Shown: positions 25,721 to 33,773 of the stretch, piece after piece
Numbering within the stretch: the first letter of the stretch is position 1
How the letters are laid out: the number at the start of each line of letters is the position of its first letter
Assembly (NCBI RefSeq): GCF_001650735.1
Contig: NZ_LXVY01000022.1
Location: forward strand, 1 to 60,927
Reading direction: 5' to 3'
DNA: 60,927 bases
DNA from: Sphingomonas sp. TDK1
GTDB lineage: Bacteria; Pseudomonadota; Alphaproteobacteria; Sphingomonadales; Sphingomonadaceae
Program-made: the position numbers and the translations under genes
Notes under the pieces: model-generated
Databases searched by the model: none
What the model was told of the DNA's origin: nothing
What the model saw: only the letters and a program-made list of their open reading frames with translations

Positions 25721-26692
25721 TCACGACGTATGCGCGCCGAAGCGCGGGACGACGTGGGACCCAAGCTCCTCGACCACTTCGGCAGCCGGGCGGCGGCCAT
25801 ATTTCAGGTTGAGGATCACGTGATCGACGCCGATCGCCTCAAGGGCCTCCAAGAGTTTCATGAGATAGTCTCTCCCTAGCTTGAACCCTAAATGGATCGG
25901 CGTCGGAGGCATGGACGGCTGTGCGTCGAGATCGATGTACAGAGATTGGAGGAATGGCTTGTAGACATCTCCAACTTCGGCAGAGACCGCCTTCCGCCAG
26001 CTCTCCACGATTCCTTGCTGCGCCTGGGGCGGCCGTGGATAGTTCATCCAGCCGGAGCTCTCCCGCGCGATCCAATCGACGGATTGCCGACTGTTTCCCG
26101 TTACGAAGAACGGAACCTCGGTCGTGGTGGGCTTCGGGATCAGGTCAGCATTCGCCAGCAGACCGCGCGTCCATTGCAGCGGCTCGAAGCTTGTGCGCTG
26201 CGCTCGGCGTATGATGTCCAGGTTCTCGCGGAAGATCTCGCCCCGTTCATCGGGGTCGACGCCGAATGCGGGAAACTCGACGGGGCGGTCGCCGGTCGCG
26301 ACACCGAGGAGCAGGCGGCCGCCACTCAGTTGATCAACGCTCGCAGCTGCCTTGGCCGTATGAAGTGGATGGCGCAGGGGAATTGCGATCGACGCCGTGC
26401 CAAGCGCCACCTTCGACGTCTGACCGGCAATGAAGCCGAGATACACCCAGGGATCGAAGATCTGTCCAACGTCGCCGAACGTAGGATCGCGCAATGGCAC
26501 GTCACGAAACCAAAGCGTCGAGAACCCAAGGTCTTCGGCGCGCTGCGCCAAGGAAACCTGGTTCAGCATCGTCGGCATATCGCCCTGAAACGCCTCGATC
26601 GGGAAGAACAGCCCTAGGCTCAAACGGCCAGCCTTGAAGGTGTACTGAAACCCTCGATGCCGTAAATAAGGAATTGTGCTTGGCTTATACAT
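25721..26692 (-). CDS. luciferase-like (LLM class) flavin oxidoreductase
   Basis: A 323-residue TIM-barrel flavoprotein of the bacterial luciferase superfamily. It shows LAQRAEDLGFSTLWFRDVPL, the segment KVALGTASIAIPLRHPLHTA, and DQLSGGRLLLGVATGD, a phosphate-loop region of LLM enzymes. FMN or F420 dependence cannot be told; sphingomonads usually use FMN. It may oxidise or reduce the compound handled by the cargo module. It follows ArsR paralogue 2 on the same strand by about 40 bases and is likely co-transcribed with it. Confidence 0.88.
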   Translation of the reverse strand: MYKPSTIPYLRHRGFQYTFKAGRLSLGLFFPIEAFQGDMPTMLNQVSLAQRAEDLGFSTLWFRDVPLRDPTFGDVGQIFDPWVYLGFIAGQTSKVALGTASIAIPLRHPLHTAKAAASVDQLSGGRLLLGVATGDRPVEFPAFGVDPDERGEIFRENLDIIRRAQRTSFEPLQWTRGLLANADLIPKPTTTEVPFFVTGNSRQSVDWIARESSGWMNYPRPPQAQQGIVESWRKAVSAEVGDVYKPFLQSLYIDLDAQPSMPPTPIHLGFKLGRDYLMKLLEALEAIGVDHVILNLKYGRRPAAEVVEELGSHVVPRFGAHTS

Positions 26693-26732
26693 CGTCAGGT
26701 TCTTTCTTTAGCGTTTCGCAGGCCGCTATCCG

Positions 26733-27038
26733 TCAAATCAGGGATTCAAGGCTCGCGAGATACGATGAGATGTTTTCCTCGTTGCGTTTGTAGTAGGTCC
26801 AAGATCCGATGCGTTTTGACGTGATCAATTGAGCGCGCTCCAGCGCCGCCAAATAATGGGACACCGTCGACTGCGAGAGCCCCGTCCGTTCCTGAATTGC
26901 ACTGACAGGCACGCCAACCTCCTCGGGATCGACCTCCTGCTCTGGAAAATTTCTACGCGGGTCCTTTAGCCATCCGAGGATGGCGAGACGGGTTGGATTA
27001 TCGAGCGCCTTCAGTGCGTCGCGGATATTCGTGCTCAT
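26733..27038 (-). CDS. ArsR-family transcriptional regulator, paralogue 2
   Basis: A 101-residue winged-helix protein that aligns end to end without gaps with the ArsR protein 2 kb away (shared NFPEQEVDPEEVGV-type core, LSQSTVSHYLAALERA, SKRIGSWTYYKRNEENI). By eye well over half the residues are identical. It contains no cysteine, so it cannot use thiol metal or redox chemistry for sensing. I start at MSTNIRDALKALDN because the paralogue starts there; the frame is open 43 codons further upstream. It lies just downstream of the OYE gene. Confidence 0.9.
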   Translation of the reverse strand: MSTNIRDALKALDNPTRLAILGWLKDPRRNFPEQEVDPEEVGVPVSAIQERTGLSQSTVSHYLAALERAQLITSKRIGSWTYYKRNEENISSYLASLESLI

Positions 27039-27117
27039 CGGTTCCGCGCGATCTCTTCTCAGCGTCGAAGGCTCAGGTTCGAGCCGCGTCCGCTCGTCTG
27101 GACGCAGCTCCGACCAC

Positions 27118-28242
27118 CTACTGCTGATAGTTGCGGTAGTCGGTGTATCCCTTGGCCGAGCCCCCATACATGGTCGCCGGGTCCACCGGATTGAGCGGCC
27201 AGTTGTTCGCGATACGGCGCGGCAAATCCGGGTTCGCGATGAACGGCCTGCCGAAGGCGATCAGGTCCCCCCAGCCGGCTTCTATGGCACGCGTGCCGCG
27301 CTCTGCCGTGTACCTGCCCGCATAGAGGATGCTGCCGCTGAAGGTCTTCCGCACATCGGTGCGGAAGGCCTCGGGAAATTCCGGCGCGTGGTCCCAGTCG
27401 GCCTCTGCCAGCGAGACGTAGGCGATCCCGATATCTTCGAGTATCTTTATCGCCTCGATATACGTTCCATGGGGATCGTCCTCGACCAGGCCGATGTAGA
27501 CGCGATCTTCCTCGGTGCTCTCGAACAGCGGCGCAAACCGCACGCCGAGCCGATCTTTGCCGACGACGTCCGCAACCGCCTGCGTCACTTCACGCAGGAA
27601 CCGCAGCCGGTTTTCCAGCGAGCCACCATATTCATCGTCGCGCTGATTGGTGTGGGCGGAAATGAACTGGTTGACGAGGTAGCCGTTCGCAGAGTGGATC
27701 TCTGCGCCATCGAAGCCGGCATCGAGCGCGTTTCGCGCGGCTTGAGCGTAGAGCTGCACCAGCTCCCTAACCTCCGCCGTGGTCAGCGCACGTGGCGCCG
27801 ACGGTAGTGCGAGCGCTCCTTTGCCCGGTCCCGTTTCGATGAAGACCTTGACGTTGTCCGCCGGGATCGCCGAGGGCGCGACCGGAGCGGCTCCTCCCGG
27901 CTGCAGCGACGTGTGTGAAACCCGCCCGACATGCCACAGCTGCGCGAAGATGATTCCCCCTTCGGCGTGTACGGCTTCCGTCACCTTCCGCCATCCCTCG
28001 ACCTGCTCCCGGCTATGGATGCCGGGGGTCCAGGCATAACCCTGGCCTCTAGGCTCGATTTGCGTGCCTTCCGACACCATAAAGCCGGCGCCCGCTCGCT
28101 GGCGGTAGTAGGCGGCCATGAGATCGTTCGGCACGTTCCCCGGCTGCGAGCTGCGGGAACGCGTGAGCGGCGGCAGGACTATGCGGTTTTTCAGCGTGTA
28201 AGGCCCAAGGTGCGCGGCCTGAAACAGAACAGCGTTTTCCAC
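27118..28242 (-). CDS. alkene reductase, Old Yellow Enzyme family
   Basis: A 374-residue FMN-dependent ene-reductase that reduces C=C bonds next to carbonyl or nitro groups using NADPH. The N-terminus LFQAAHLGPYTLKNRIVLPP and LTRSRSSQPGNVPNDLMAAY are family hallmarks. The active-site pair is in EIHSANGYLVNQFISAHTNQ (His and Asn), and FGRPFIANPDLPRRI forms the late FMN-phosphate site. Length is typical for NemA-like OYEs. It fits with the aldehyde dehydrogenase and AcuI-like enzyme in one cargo block aimed at unsaturated electrophiles. Confidence 0.94.
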   Translation of the reverse strand: MENAVLFQAAHLGPYTLKNRIVLPPLTRSRSSQPGNVPNDLMAAYYRQRAGAGFMVSEGTQIEPRGQGYAWTPGIHSREQVEGWRKVTEAVHAEGGIIFAQLWHVGRVSHTSLQPGGAAPVAPSAIPADNVKVFIETGPGKGALALPSAPRALTTAEVRELVQLYAQAARNALDAGFDGAEIHSANGYLVNQFISAHTNQRDDEYGGSLENRLRFLREVTQAVADVVGKDRLGVRFAPLFESTEEDRVYIGLVEDDPHGTYIEAIKILEDIGIAYVSLAEADWDHAPEFPEAFRTDVRKTFSGSILYAGRYTAERGTRAIEAGWGDLIAFGRPFIANPDLPRRIANNWPLNPVDPATMYGGSAKGYTDYRNYQQ

Positions 28243-28310
28243 TTTCGTACTCCTAAATATCTAGAAATTTCGAATAGATGAGGCAAAGCCTCACCCCGCG
28301 CTGGCCTGCC

Positions 28311-29807
28311 TCAGAAGACCCCGAACGGAGCCTCATTCAGGCTGACGTAGATGTTCTTCTTCTGGGTGTAGGCATCGAGCATCGACTTATGCGTCTCACG
28401 ACCGATGCCCGACTTCTTGTACCCGCCGAAGGGCGCGTGAGCCGGAATGTCGTGATAGGTGTTGACCCACATCCGTCCGGTCTCGACTGCGCGCGCTACG
28501 CGGATGGCGCGATTGATGTCTTGCGTCCAGACGCCGCCGGCAAGGCCATAGTCCGACGCGTTAGCCAGCGAGATGACCTCATCTTCGTCCTTGAATGGCA
28601 GCACGCAAACGACTGGCCCGAAGATCTCTTCCTGAGCGACGCGCATGTCATTGCGCACATCGACGATGATCGTCGGCTCGATAAAGAAGCCCGCGTCGTA
28701 CTCGCCGCCCGTCAGACGATGTCCGCCCGTCAGGATGCGCGCTCCTTCTTCTGTCGCGAGCTTGATATAGCCCATGATGCGGTCGGTCTGCGTCTGACTG
28801 ACCTGCGCGCCCATCTGGGTATTTTCGTCGAGGGGGTTGCCGACCCGGACCTTCTCGAACCGTTCCTTGAGTTCGCCGACGAAGCGATCATAGATCGATT
28901 CATGCACGAAGAGCCGCGAGCCGGACTCGCAGACTTCCCCCTGGTTCCACAGGATGGCCAGCGCCGCTGCCTCGACCGCTCTTTCCCAGTTGGCATCGGG
29001 AAAGACGATGTTGGCGGACTTGCCGCCCAGTTCAAGGGTTGCGGGGATAATCTTCTTGGCAGCGGCGGTCGCGACGACTTCGCCGACGCGGGTCGAACCG
29101 GTGAAGGCCAGCTTTCCAATCCGCGGATGATCGAGAATAGCCTGCCCGACCTCGCCGCCGGTACCAGTGACGACATTGACCACGCCCGCAGGAAGGACCT
29201 GCGCAAAGATTTTAGCGAGTTCCAGGATCGTGACCGGCGTCATCTCGGACGGCTTGATCACCACAGTATTGCCGGCCGCGATCGCCGGAGCGATCTTCCA
29301 CGCCGCCATAAGCAGCGGGAAATTCCAGGGAATGACCTGCCCGACGACACCGATCGGCTCGCTGAGCGTCAGGCTCATCGTCTTGTCGTCCAACATCGCC
29401 GCTTCGTCAGAATGGCTGCGGATCACACCTGCGAAGTAGCGAAAATGGTCGATCGCCAGAGGCACATCGACGTTGGCTTCGCGGATCGGCTTGCCGACAT
29501 CCATGCTCTCGAGAACGGCGAAGCGCTCGGCGTCAGCCTCCAACAGCTCTGCGATCTTCAGCAACGCGTTCGAGCGCTCGATCGCAGATGTTTTGCGCCA
29601 GGTCTGAAAGGCCCGGTGAGCGGCCTGCACGGCGCGGTCTACATCCGCAGCGGTGCCGTGAGGCGTCCGCGTCAGAACGGCACCGGTGGCCGGATTGATA
29701 CTGTCGTTGGTTCGGCCGCTTTCACTGTCAACCCACTGGTTGTCGATGAAATGGCCATAGCTGCTGTCCGGAGCGTAGCTCGGGGTCGTCTCATTGCGCA
29801 TCAGCAT
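28311..29807 (-). CDS. NAD(P)-dependent aldehyde dehydrogenase
   Basis: A 498-residue enzyme oxidising an aldehyde to its acid. Motifs in order are VIPWNFPLLMAAWKIAPAIA, the coenzyme loop FTGSTRVGEVV, LELGGKSANIVF with the general-base Glu, and the nucleophile in WNQGEVCESGSRLFV, where Cys is preserved in the GxxC position. EIFGPVVCVLPF and the C-terminal KKNIYVSL tail are also usual. The set resembles betaine- or phenylacetaldehyde-type dehydrogenases, but substrate is undecided. It has its own upstream region with repeated AT-rich operators. Confidence 0.94.
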   Translation of the reverse strand: MLMRNETTPSYAPDSSYGHFIDNQWVDSESGRTNDSINPATGAVLTRTPHGTAADVDRAVQAAHRAFQTWRKTSAIERSNALLKIAELLEADAERFAVLESMDVGKPIREANVDVPLAIDHFRYFAGVIRSHSDEAAMLDDKTMSLTLSEPIGVVGQVIPWNFPLLMAAWKIAPAIAAGNTVVIKPSEMTPVTILELAKIFAQVLPAGVVNVVTGTGGEVGQAILDHPRIGKLAFTGSTRVGEVVATAAAKKIIPATLELGGKSANIVFPDANWERAVEAAALAILWNQGEVCESGSRLFVHESIYDRFVGELKERFEKVRVGNPLDENTQMGAQVSQTQTDRIMGYIKLATEEGARILTGGHRLTGGEYDAGFFIEPTIIVDVRNDMRVAQEEIFGPVVCVLPFKDEDEVISLANASDYGLAGGVWTQDINRAIRVARAVETGRMWVNTYHDIPAHAPFGGYKKSGIGRETHKSMLDAYTQKKNIYVSLNEAPFGVF

Positions 29808-29850
29808 TGTCAGTCTCCTTCTTTCTGGGTGACAAACTCACCCTAACCTA

Positions 29851-29900
29851 ATATCGAGATATGTCAATATCGCTATTTCGAGATTTCGCTATTTCTCGTT
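29851..29900. promoter_or_regulatory. repeated AT-rich operator region upstream of the aldehyde dehydrogenase gene
   Basis: The stretch holds TATCGAGATAT, CAATATCGCTATTTCG and AGATTTCGCTATTTCTCG in a row. The word TCGCTATTTC occurs twice with a 16-base period, and CAATATCGCTA matches the candidate ArsR site by the arsR1 gene. It lies 45-95 bases upstream of the aldehyde dehydrogenase start, in a good position to control it. Which of the two ArsR proteins would bind cannot be told. Confidence 0.5.
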
Positions 29901-30007
29901 CGGGTTACTGCGGCGCCGAGTTCAGATTGGAGATCCGGTCGAAACACCACGACGAGGTGCCGCATGAATTCCAGAGGCCGAGCGGCGCAGAATGCGGCCC
30001 TGACAGG

Positions 30008-31003
30008 CTAATCATCGTGCTCGACTTCAACGACCAACCGCCCGCGCACTCTCCCGGCGAGAATATCTTCGCCGGCATCGATCACCTCGCTGAGAGGGAT
30101 GGTGGTTGTGATTTCGGCGAGCGTCGCGTGGTCAAGATCCCTGGAAAGCCGACCCCATGCCTCAAGCCGGCGTGGCTTCGGACACATCACCGAGTCGATC
30201 CCGAGAAGCGCGACGCCACGCAGAATGAAGGGAGCTACGGAAGCAGGTAGATCCATCCCCTGCGCCAAGCCACAGGCCGTTACGGCGCCACCATATTTCG
30301 TCATAGAGAGGACGTTGGCGAGCGTGTGTGAACCGACCGCGTCGACCCCCGCTATCCAGCGTTCCTTTCCCAGCGGCCGGCCTGAACCGGACAATTCGCT
30401 ACGGTCGATGATTTCAGTCGCGCCGAGGCCTCTGAGGTAGTTGGCCTCGTCCGCGCGTCCCGTCGAGGCGATGACGCGCCAGCCGGCTTTGGCAAGCAAC
30501 GCGATTGCCACGGAGCCTACGCCGCCCGCTGCGCCCGTGACGATGACGGGACCGTCGTCCGGCTTCAGCCCGTACCTCTCCAGCGCCAGGACGCTCAGCA
30601 TGGCTGTGAAGCCTGCGGTGCCGATCGCCATGGCGTCGGCAGGCGTCATGCCTGCGGGCAGAGGTACCAGCCATTCGCCTTTGACCCTGCTCTTTTGGGA
30701 AAAGGCACCAAAATGGGTTTCGCCGATACCCCAGCCGGTGAGGATCACCTGATCTCCAGGGCGAAAATCAGGGTTGCTTGAGGCTTCGACGACACCAGCG
30801 AGGTCAACCCCGGGGATCATCGGGAAGCGTCGTACCAAAGGTCCCTTTCCTGTCAGCGCGAGACCATCCTTGTAGTTGAGGGTCGAATGCGTCACCCGAA
30901 CTGTGACGTCGCCTTCCATCAAGTCCGCGTCACTGATGTCCTTCAGAGAGACGGTTTGCTTACCGTCGTTTTTCTCAATCACGATCGCCTTGAACGTGCT
31001 CAT
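30008..31003 (-). CDS. acuI: AcuI/YhdH-type acryloyl-CoA reductase
   Basis: A 331-residue zinc-free medium-chain reductase. Marks of the AcuI/YhdH branch are [40 protein letters not shown], the [13 protein letters not shown] segment and [20 protein letters not shown]. AcuI reduces the toxic acryloyl-CoA to propionyl-CoA with NADPH and is used in DMSP and acrylate breakdown. The next gene upstream encodes an AcuR-like repressor, as in the known acuR-acuI arrangement. Related proteins with other quinone or enoyl substrates exist, so the exact substrate is likely, not certain. Confidence 0.85.
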   Translation of the reverse strand: MSTFKAIVIEKNDGKQTVSLKDISDADLMEGDVTVRVTHSTLNYKDGLALTGKGPLVRRFPMIPGVDLAGVVEASSNPDFRPGDQVILTGWGIGETHFGAFSQKSRVKGEWLVPLPAGMTPADAMAIGTAGFTAMLSVLALERYGLKPDDGPVIVTGAAGGVGSVAIALLAKAGWRVIASTGRADEANYLRGLGATEIIDRSELSGSGRPLGKERWIAGVDAVGSHTLANVLSMTKYGGAVTACGLAQGMDLPASVAPFILRGVALLGIDSVMCPKPRRLEAWGRLSRDLDHATLAEITTTIPLSEVIDAGEDILAGRVRGRLVVEVEHDD

Positions 31004-31021
31004 GTCGCTTCTCCGTTTAAT

Positions 31022-31036
31022 TAGACCGATCGTCTA
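31022..31036. promoter_or_regulatory. candidate TetR operator upstream of acuI
   Basis: TAGACCGATCGTCTA is an almost perfect palindrome, and a second copy (TAGACCGATCGGCTA) lies in front of the TetR gene, with TTAATTAGACC and AATGCA shared on the flanks of both. It sits about 20 bases upstream of the acuI start codon. Two copies flanking the repressor gene and its target are strong evidence of an operator. Confidence 0.8.
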
Positions 31037-31057
31037 TAAATGCACAAAAAAATAGTC

Positions 31058-31690
31058 CTAGGCTCGGGTCATTGCGAAAAAGCCGTTCGCAAAGGTCCTG
31101 AGCGCATCAGCGTTGCGTTCAAGCTTCGCGCGCAACACCGCGCCTTCCCAGCCTATCCAAAAGAATGCCGCCAGTTCATTGACGTCGTGGTTTGTACCAA
31201 TTTCGCCTTCCGCCTGCGCGGCGCGCAAACAAGCTGCCGTCCGATGCTGCCAATCAACGAACACGTCGCTCAGTTGCTGTCGGTAGGATTCGGGCAATGC
31301 GCCCATCTCCTGACCTAAATTCCCAACGAGACAGCCCCGGGAAAATGCGAAGCGGGCCATGGCGTCTTCAGCATCGCGCGTGAACGCCTCAAGGCGTTGC
31401 AAGTGCGGTCGCTCACTATCGGCGAAGAATCGTTCAAGCCTACGCGCAAAGTACTTCCCATAGCGGTCGATCAACTCAGCGCCGAACGCCTCCTTGCTAT
31501 CGAAATAGTGATAAAATGATCCCTTGGGCACTCCCACTGCCTTCAGGATCTCGTCGATCCCCGTTGCCGAGAAGCCTTTTTCTGTCAGAGCAACTAACCC
31601 CGCACGCACCAATGACTCACGGGTTTCACTGAAACCCATAGTAGCTTTTGGAGGACGCCCACGGCGTCGGGGTGTGATGGCAACGTTCAT
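31058..31690 (-). CDS. AcuR-like TetR-family repressor
   Basis: A 210-residue TetR regulator with the N-terminal HTH (LVALTEKGFSATGIDEILKA, VPKGSFYHYFDSKEAFG) and a ligand domain containing RGCLVGNLGQEMGALPESYR, shared with AcuR of Rhodobacter. AcuR releases DNA on binding acrylate. Its gene is followed by acuI with about 55 bases between, and the same 15-base palindrome precedes both. The closest alternative is another TetR of the same subgroup that answers reactive carbonyls. Confidence 0.85.
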   Translation of the reverse strand: MNVAITPRRRGRPPKATMGFSETRESLVRAGLVALTEKGFSATGIDEILKAVGVPKGSFYHYFDSKEAFGAELIDRYGKYFARRLERFFADSERPHLQRLEAFTRDAEDAMARFAFSRGCLVGNLGQEMGALPESYRQQLSDVFVDWQHRTAACLRAAQAEGEIGTNHDVNELAAFFWIGWEGAVLRAKLERNADALRTFANGFFAMTRA

Positions 31691-31700
31691 GTGATTTAAT

Positions 31701-31715
31701 TAGACCGATCGGCTA
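31701..31715. promoter_or_regulatory. candidate TetR operator upstream of the acuR-like gene
   Basis: TAGACCGATCGGCTA is the second copy of the palindrome found before acuI; its flanks TTAAT and ATGCA are also shared. It lies about 10 bases upstream of the repressor start codon, consistent with autoregulation. Confidence 0.8.
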
Positions 31716-31807
31716 CTAAATGCAAGCTGATTCTGAAGCGATGGTTCGCGGGACGCTTTCGCTGGGGTGCACCAGTTGGTCTGGAAGCCCGACGGTCAGC
31801 CCGAGTG

Positions 31808-32252
31808 CTATTTCAGTTGCCACGCTGCCCTGAGCATTTTGTCATGCTCCTCGGCCCAGATGCACAACTCCACGAGCGGCTCCGCAATGCTTTTGCCCAA
31901 CGGGGTGAATGAATACTCTACCATCGGCGGAACGACGGGATACACCTTCCGACACACTAGTTGGTCATTTTCAAGATTACGCAGAACTTGCGTCAGCATT
32001 TTCGGAGAGATCCCTTTGATCTGCCTTTGAAGTTCTGTGTATCGCTTGGTCCCCTGGACCAGTGAGTACATGACAAGCAGGGTCCATTTATTGCTGATGC
32101 GCCCCGCATTCGACATTGAACACGTCGATGCTCTGAATCGCCGAGACCGCGCGCGCCCAACTAGGCTCTCTCAAAGGGGCGGAGGCCGGACTGGCGTCCA
32201 AGGGCGAGGCGGATGAAGGGTTTTGCTCTCTCTCAGTCGTTCTTTCGGTCAT
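31808..32252 (-). pseudogene. HxlR-family regulator with a frame break
   Basis: The downstream part, ISNKWTLLVMYSLVQGTKRY to SFTPLGKSIAEPLVEL, is an HxlR winged helix including ISPKMLTQVLRNLENDQLV. In another frame upstream, from an ATG behind AGGA, comes a hydrophilic leader ending IDVFNVECG, the usual lead-in to HxlR. Family members have about ten residues between that cysteine and KWT; here there are about 16 bases and a frame change. A short deletion near 32095-32110 probably inactivated the gene, unless translation starts at the ATG at 32116, which would give a 102-residue protein lacking the N-terminal helix. Confidence 0.7.
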
Positions 32253-32547
32253 CTCAATTCCTACCATTCGGTGCCTATTGCACCAAACAGTGCATACTTC
32301 CATTTGGGTAGTCTAGTGCGTATCGGTAGTGTCGCATGCGCCGTTCGCCGCGACCGTTCTCGATGCAGGCGGACTCGGTAAACGCGGGACGCTGGCCAAA
32401 CGTAGCCTGTCGTTCTCGGCGGTCCGTCGCGTGCGCTTGAACAAGATTGTGAAGATGAGACGGTCCCAGCTTCGGATGATGAGCATCAAAACAAGATGCT
32501 TAGTTTCAAGGGTCCGGATAATCGAAAAGACGAGCAGCACTTCCGGA

Positions 32548-33492
32548 ATGACTGATCTCTCCCTTGATCTCCGATTCATGAAATATGCGACCCTCGCGGC
32601 GGAACATGGCAGTTTTCGACGTGTAGCGAAAACTCTCGAGGTTTCGCAGTCGACGGTCAGCCGCCGCGTGCTTCTCCTGGAAAGGAGGCTAGGTGTGCAA
32701 TTGTTCGAACGCCGCAGGACAGGGGTAGTGTTGACGCCTGCCGGCCGTCGCTTCATCGAACAAGCTTCCGATGGAGTCGAGCGACTCCACAAGGCAATCG
32801 AAGGATTGAAGCGCGATCGCCAGGGCGAGTCCGGCGAGCTCCGTGTCGGGATCATGGCGTCCCTCGCCTTCGGATTTCTCGGAGATCTCCTCGCCGAATT
32901 TCATCGAAGATATCCGCTGATTGACCTCAAGCTCGAAGAGGGTAGTTCGCAAGGTATTGGCGCGGCAGTCGCGAGAGGGCGCCTGGACGTCGGTTTCATC
33001 CTTGGCGAACCGTCAATGCCTGACTGTGAGACCATGCCGCTTTGGGATGAAACGCTGTACGTTGCGATGCCCGAACATCACCCACGCTCGACAGGCGCGG
33101 CGTTTGACCTATGGGCGTTGCGCGAGGAGGCCTTCCTAGTTGCAGCCGGCGTAGCGGGGCCGGATCTTCAAAATTACTTAGTCCGCCATCTATCCAGCCC
33201 AGGATTCTTTCCGACGGTTTCGGTCCAGGGCGTCGGCCGCGAAAATCTCCTGAACATGGTGGCGAAAGGCTTTGGCATCACATTGACGACGGTATCGACG
33301 CTAGGAACCACCTACCCGGGTGTCCAATTCCGTCCACTGATTGGGCCGGACACCATTGCGACATGGAGCGTCGTAAAGCGGAAAAAGGATACCAATCCCG
33401 CGCTCTCAACTTTGCTGAGGCTCGCGCGGGAAATGCGATCCCGCGACCCGAAGGCCGGACGTTGCTCTGTCCCACATCAGCCAACGACGTGA
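32548..33492 (+). CDS. LysR-family transcriptional regulator
   Basis: A 314-residue LTTR. The HTH is in YATLAAEHGSFRRVAKTLEV and SQSTVSRRVLLLERRLGVQL, followed by LFERRRTGVVLTPAGRRF and the linker helix. The substrate-binding domain starts at ELRVGIMASLAFGFLGDLLA. It is the only plus-strand gene in this part of the element and converges on the end of the trb operon. A LysR gene beside DUF2274 is recurrent in Tn4371-type elements of alphaproteobacteria, where it may control transfer. The ATG was chosen at the start of the conserved domain. Confidence 0.88.
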   Translation: MTDLSLDLRFMKYATLAAEHGSFRRVAKTLEVSQSTVSRRVLLLERRLGVQLFERRRTGVVLTPAGRRFIEQASDGVERLHKAIEGLKRDRQGESGELRVGIMASLAFGFLGDLLAEFHRRYPLIDLKLEEGSSQGIGAAVARGRLDVGFILGEPSMPDCETMPLWDETLYVAMPEHHPRSTGAAFDLWALREEAFLVAAGVAGPDLQNYLVRHLSSPGFFPTVSVQGVGRENLLNMVAKGFGITLTTVSTLGTTYPGVQFRPLIGPDTIATWSVVKRKKDTNPALSTLLRLAREMRSRDPKAGRCSVPHQPTT

Positions 33493-33515
33493 TATTTAAC
33501 CCGGCTTTGCTGACG

Positions 33516-33773
33516 CTATGAACGCACATCGTCGCGCTTTGACTGACCCGCAGAAGCGGTGACTCGCCGCTGGCGAGCGAACTCGCGATCCGTCGCGATA
33601 AATCGCGACAGCATGGGGACTATCAACCGGGCGGGATCACGAACCTCTTCGCCTTGCTGCCGGCTTAGGATCGCCGCGTAGGTGGTGAGGTCTCGGTGCA
33701 ATGACGCAGGAAGCTCCACCGTAACTTTCACTGGCTTCTCATCGACGAGTGCTTCCAGTTTCAGCTTGGTCAT
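33516..33773 (-). CDS. DUF2274 family protein
   Basis: An 85-residue protein, MTKLKLEALVDEKPVKVTVE followed by LPASLHRDLTTYAAILSRQQ. Its length, position as the last gene of the trb operon and the pattern LPA-LHRDL match DUF2274, found at this place in many ICEs and plasmids. The N-terminal strand and two helices resemble a ribbon-helix-helix protein, so it could bind DNA. The start overlaps the trbI stop by one base. Function unknown. Confidence 0.88.
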   Translation of the reverse strand: MTKLKLEALVDEKPVKVTVELPASLHRDLTTYAAILSRQQGEEVRDPARLIVPMLSRFIATDREFARQRRVTASAGQSKRDDVRS

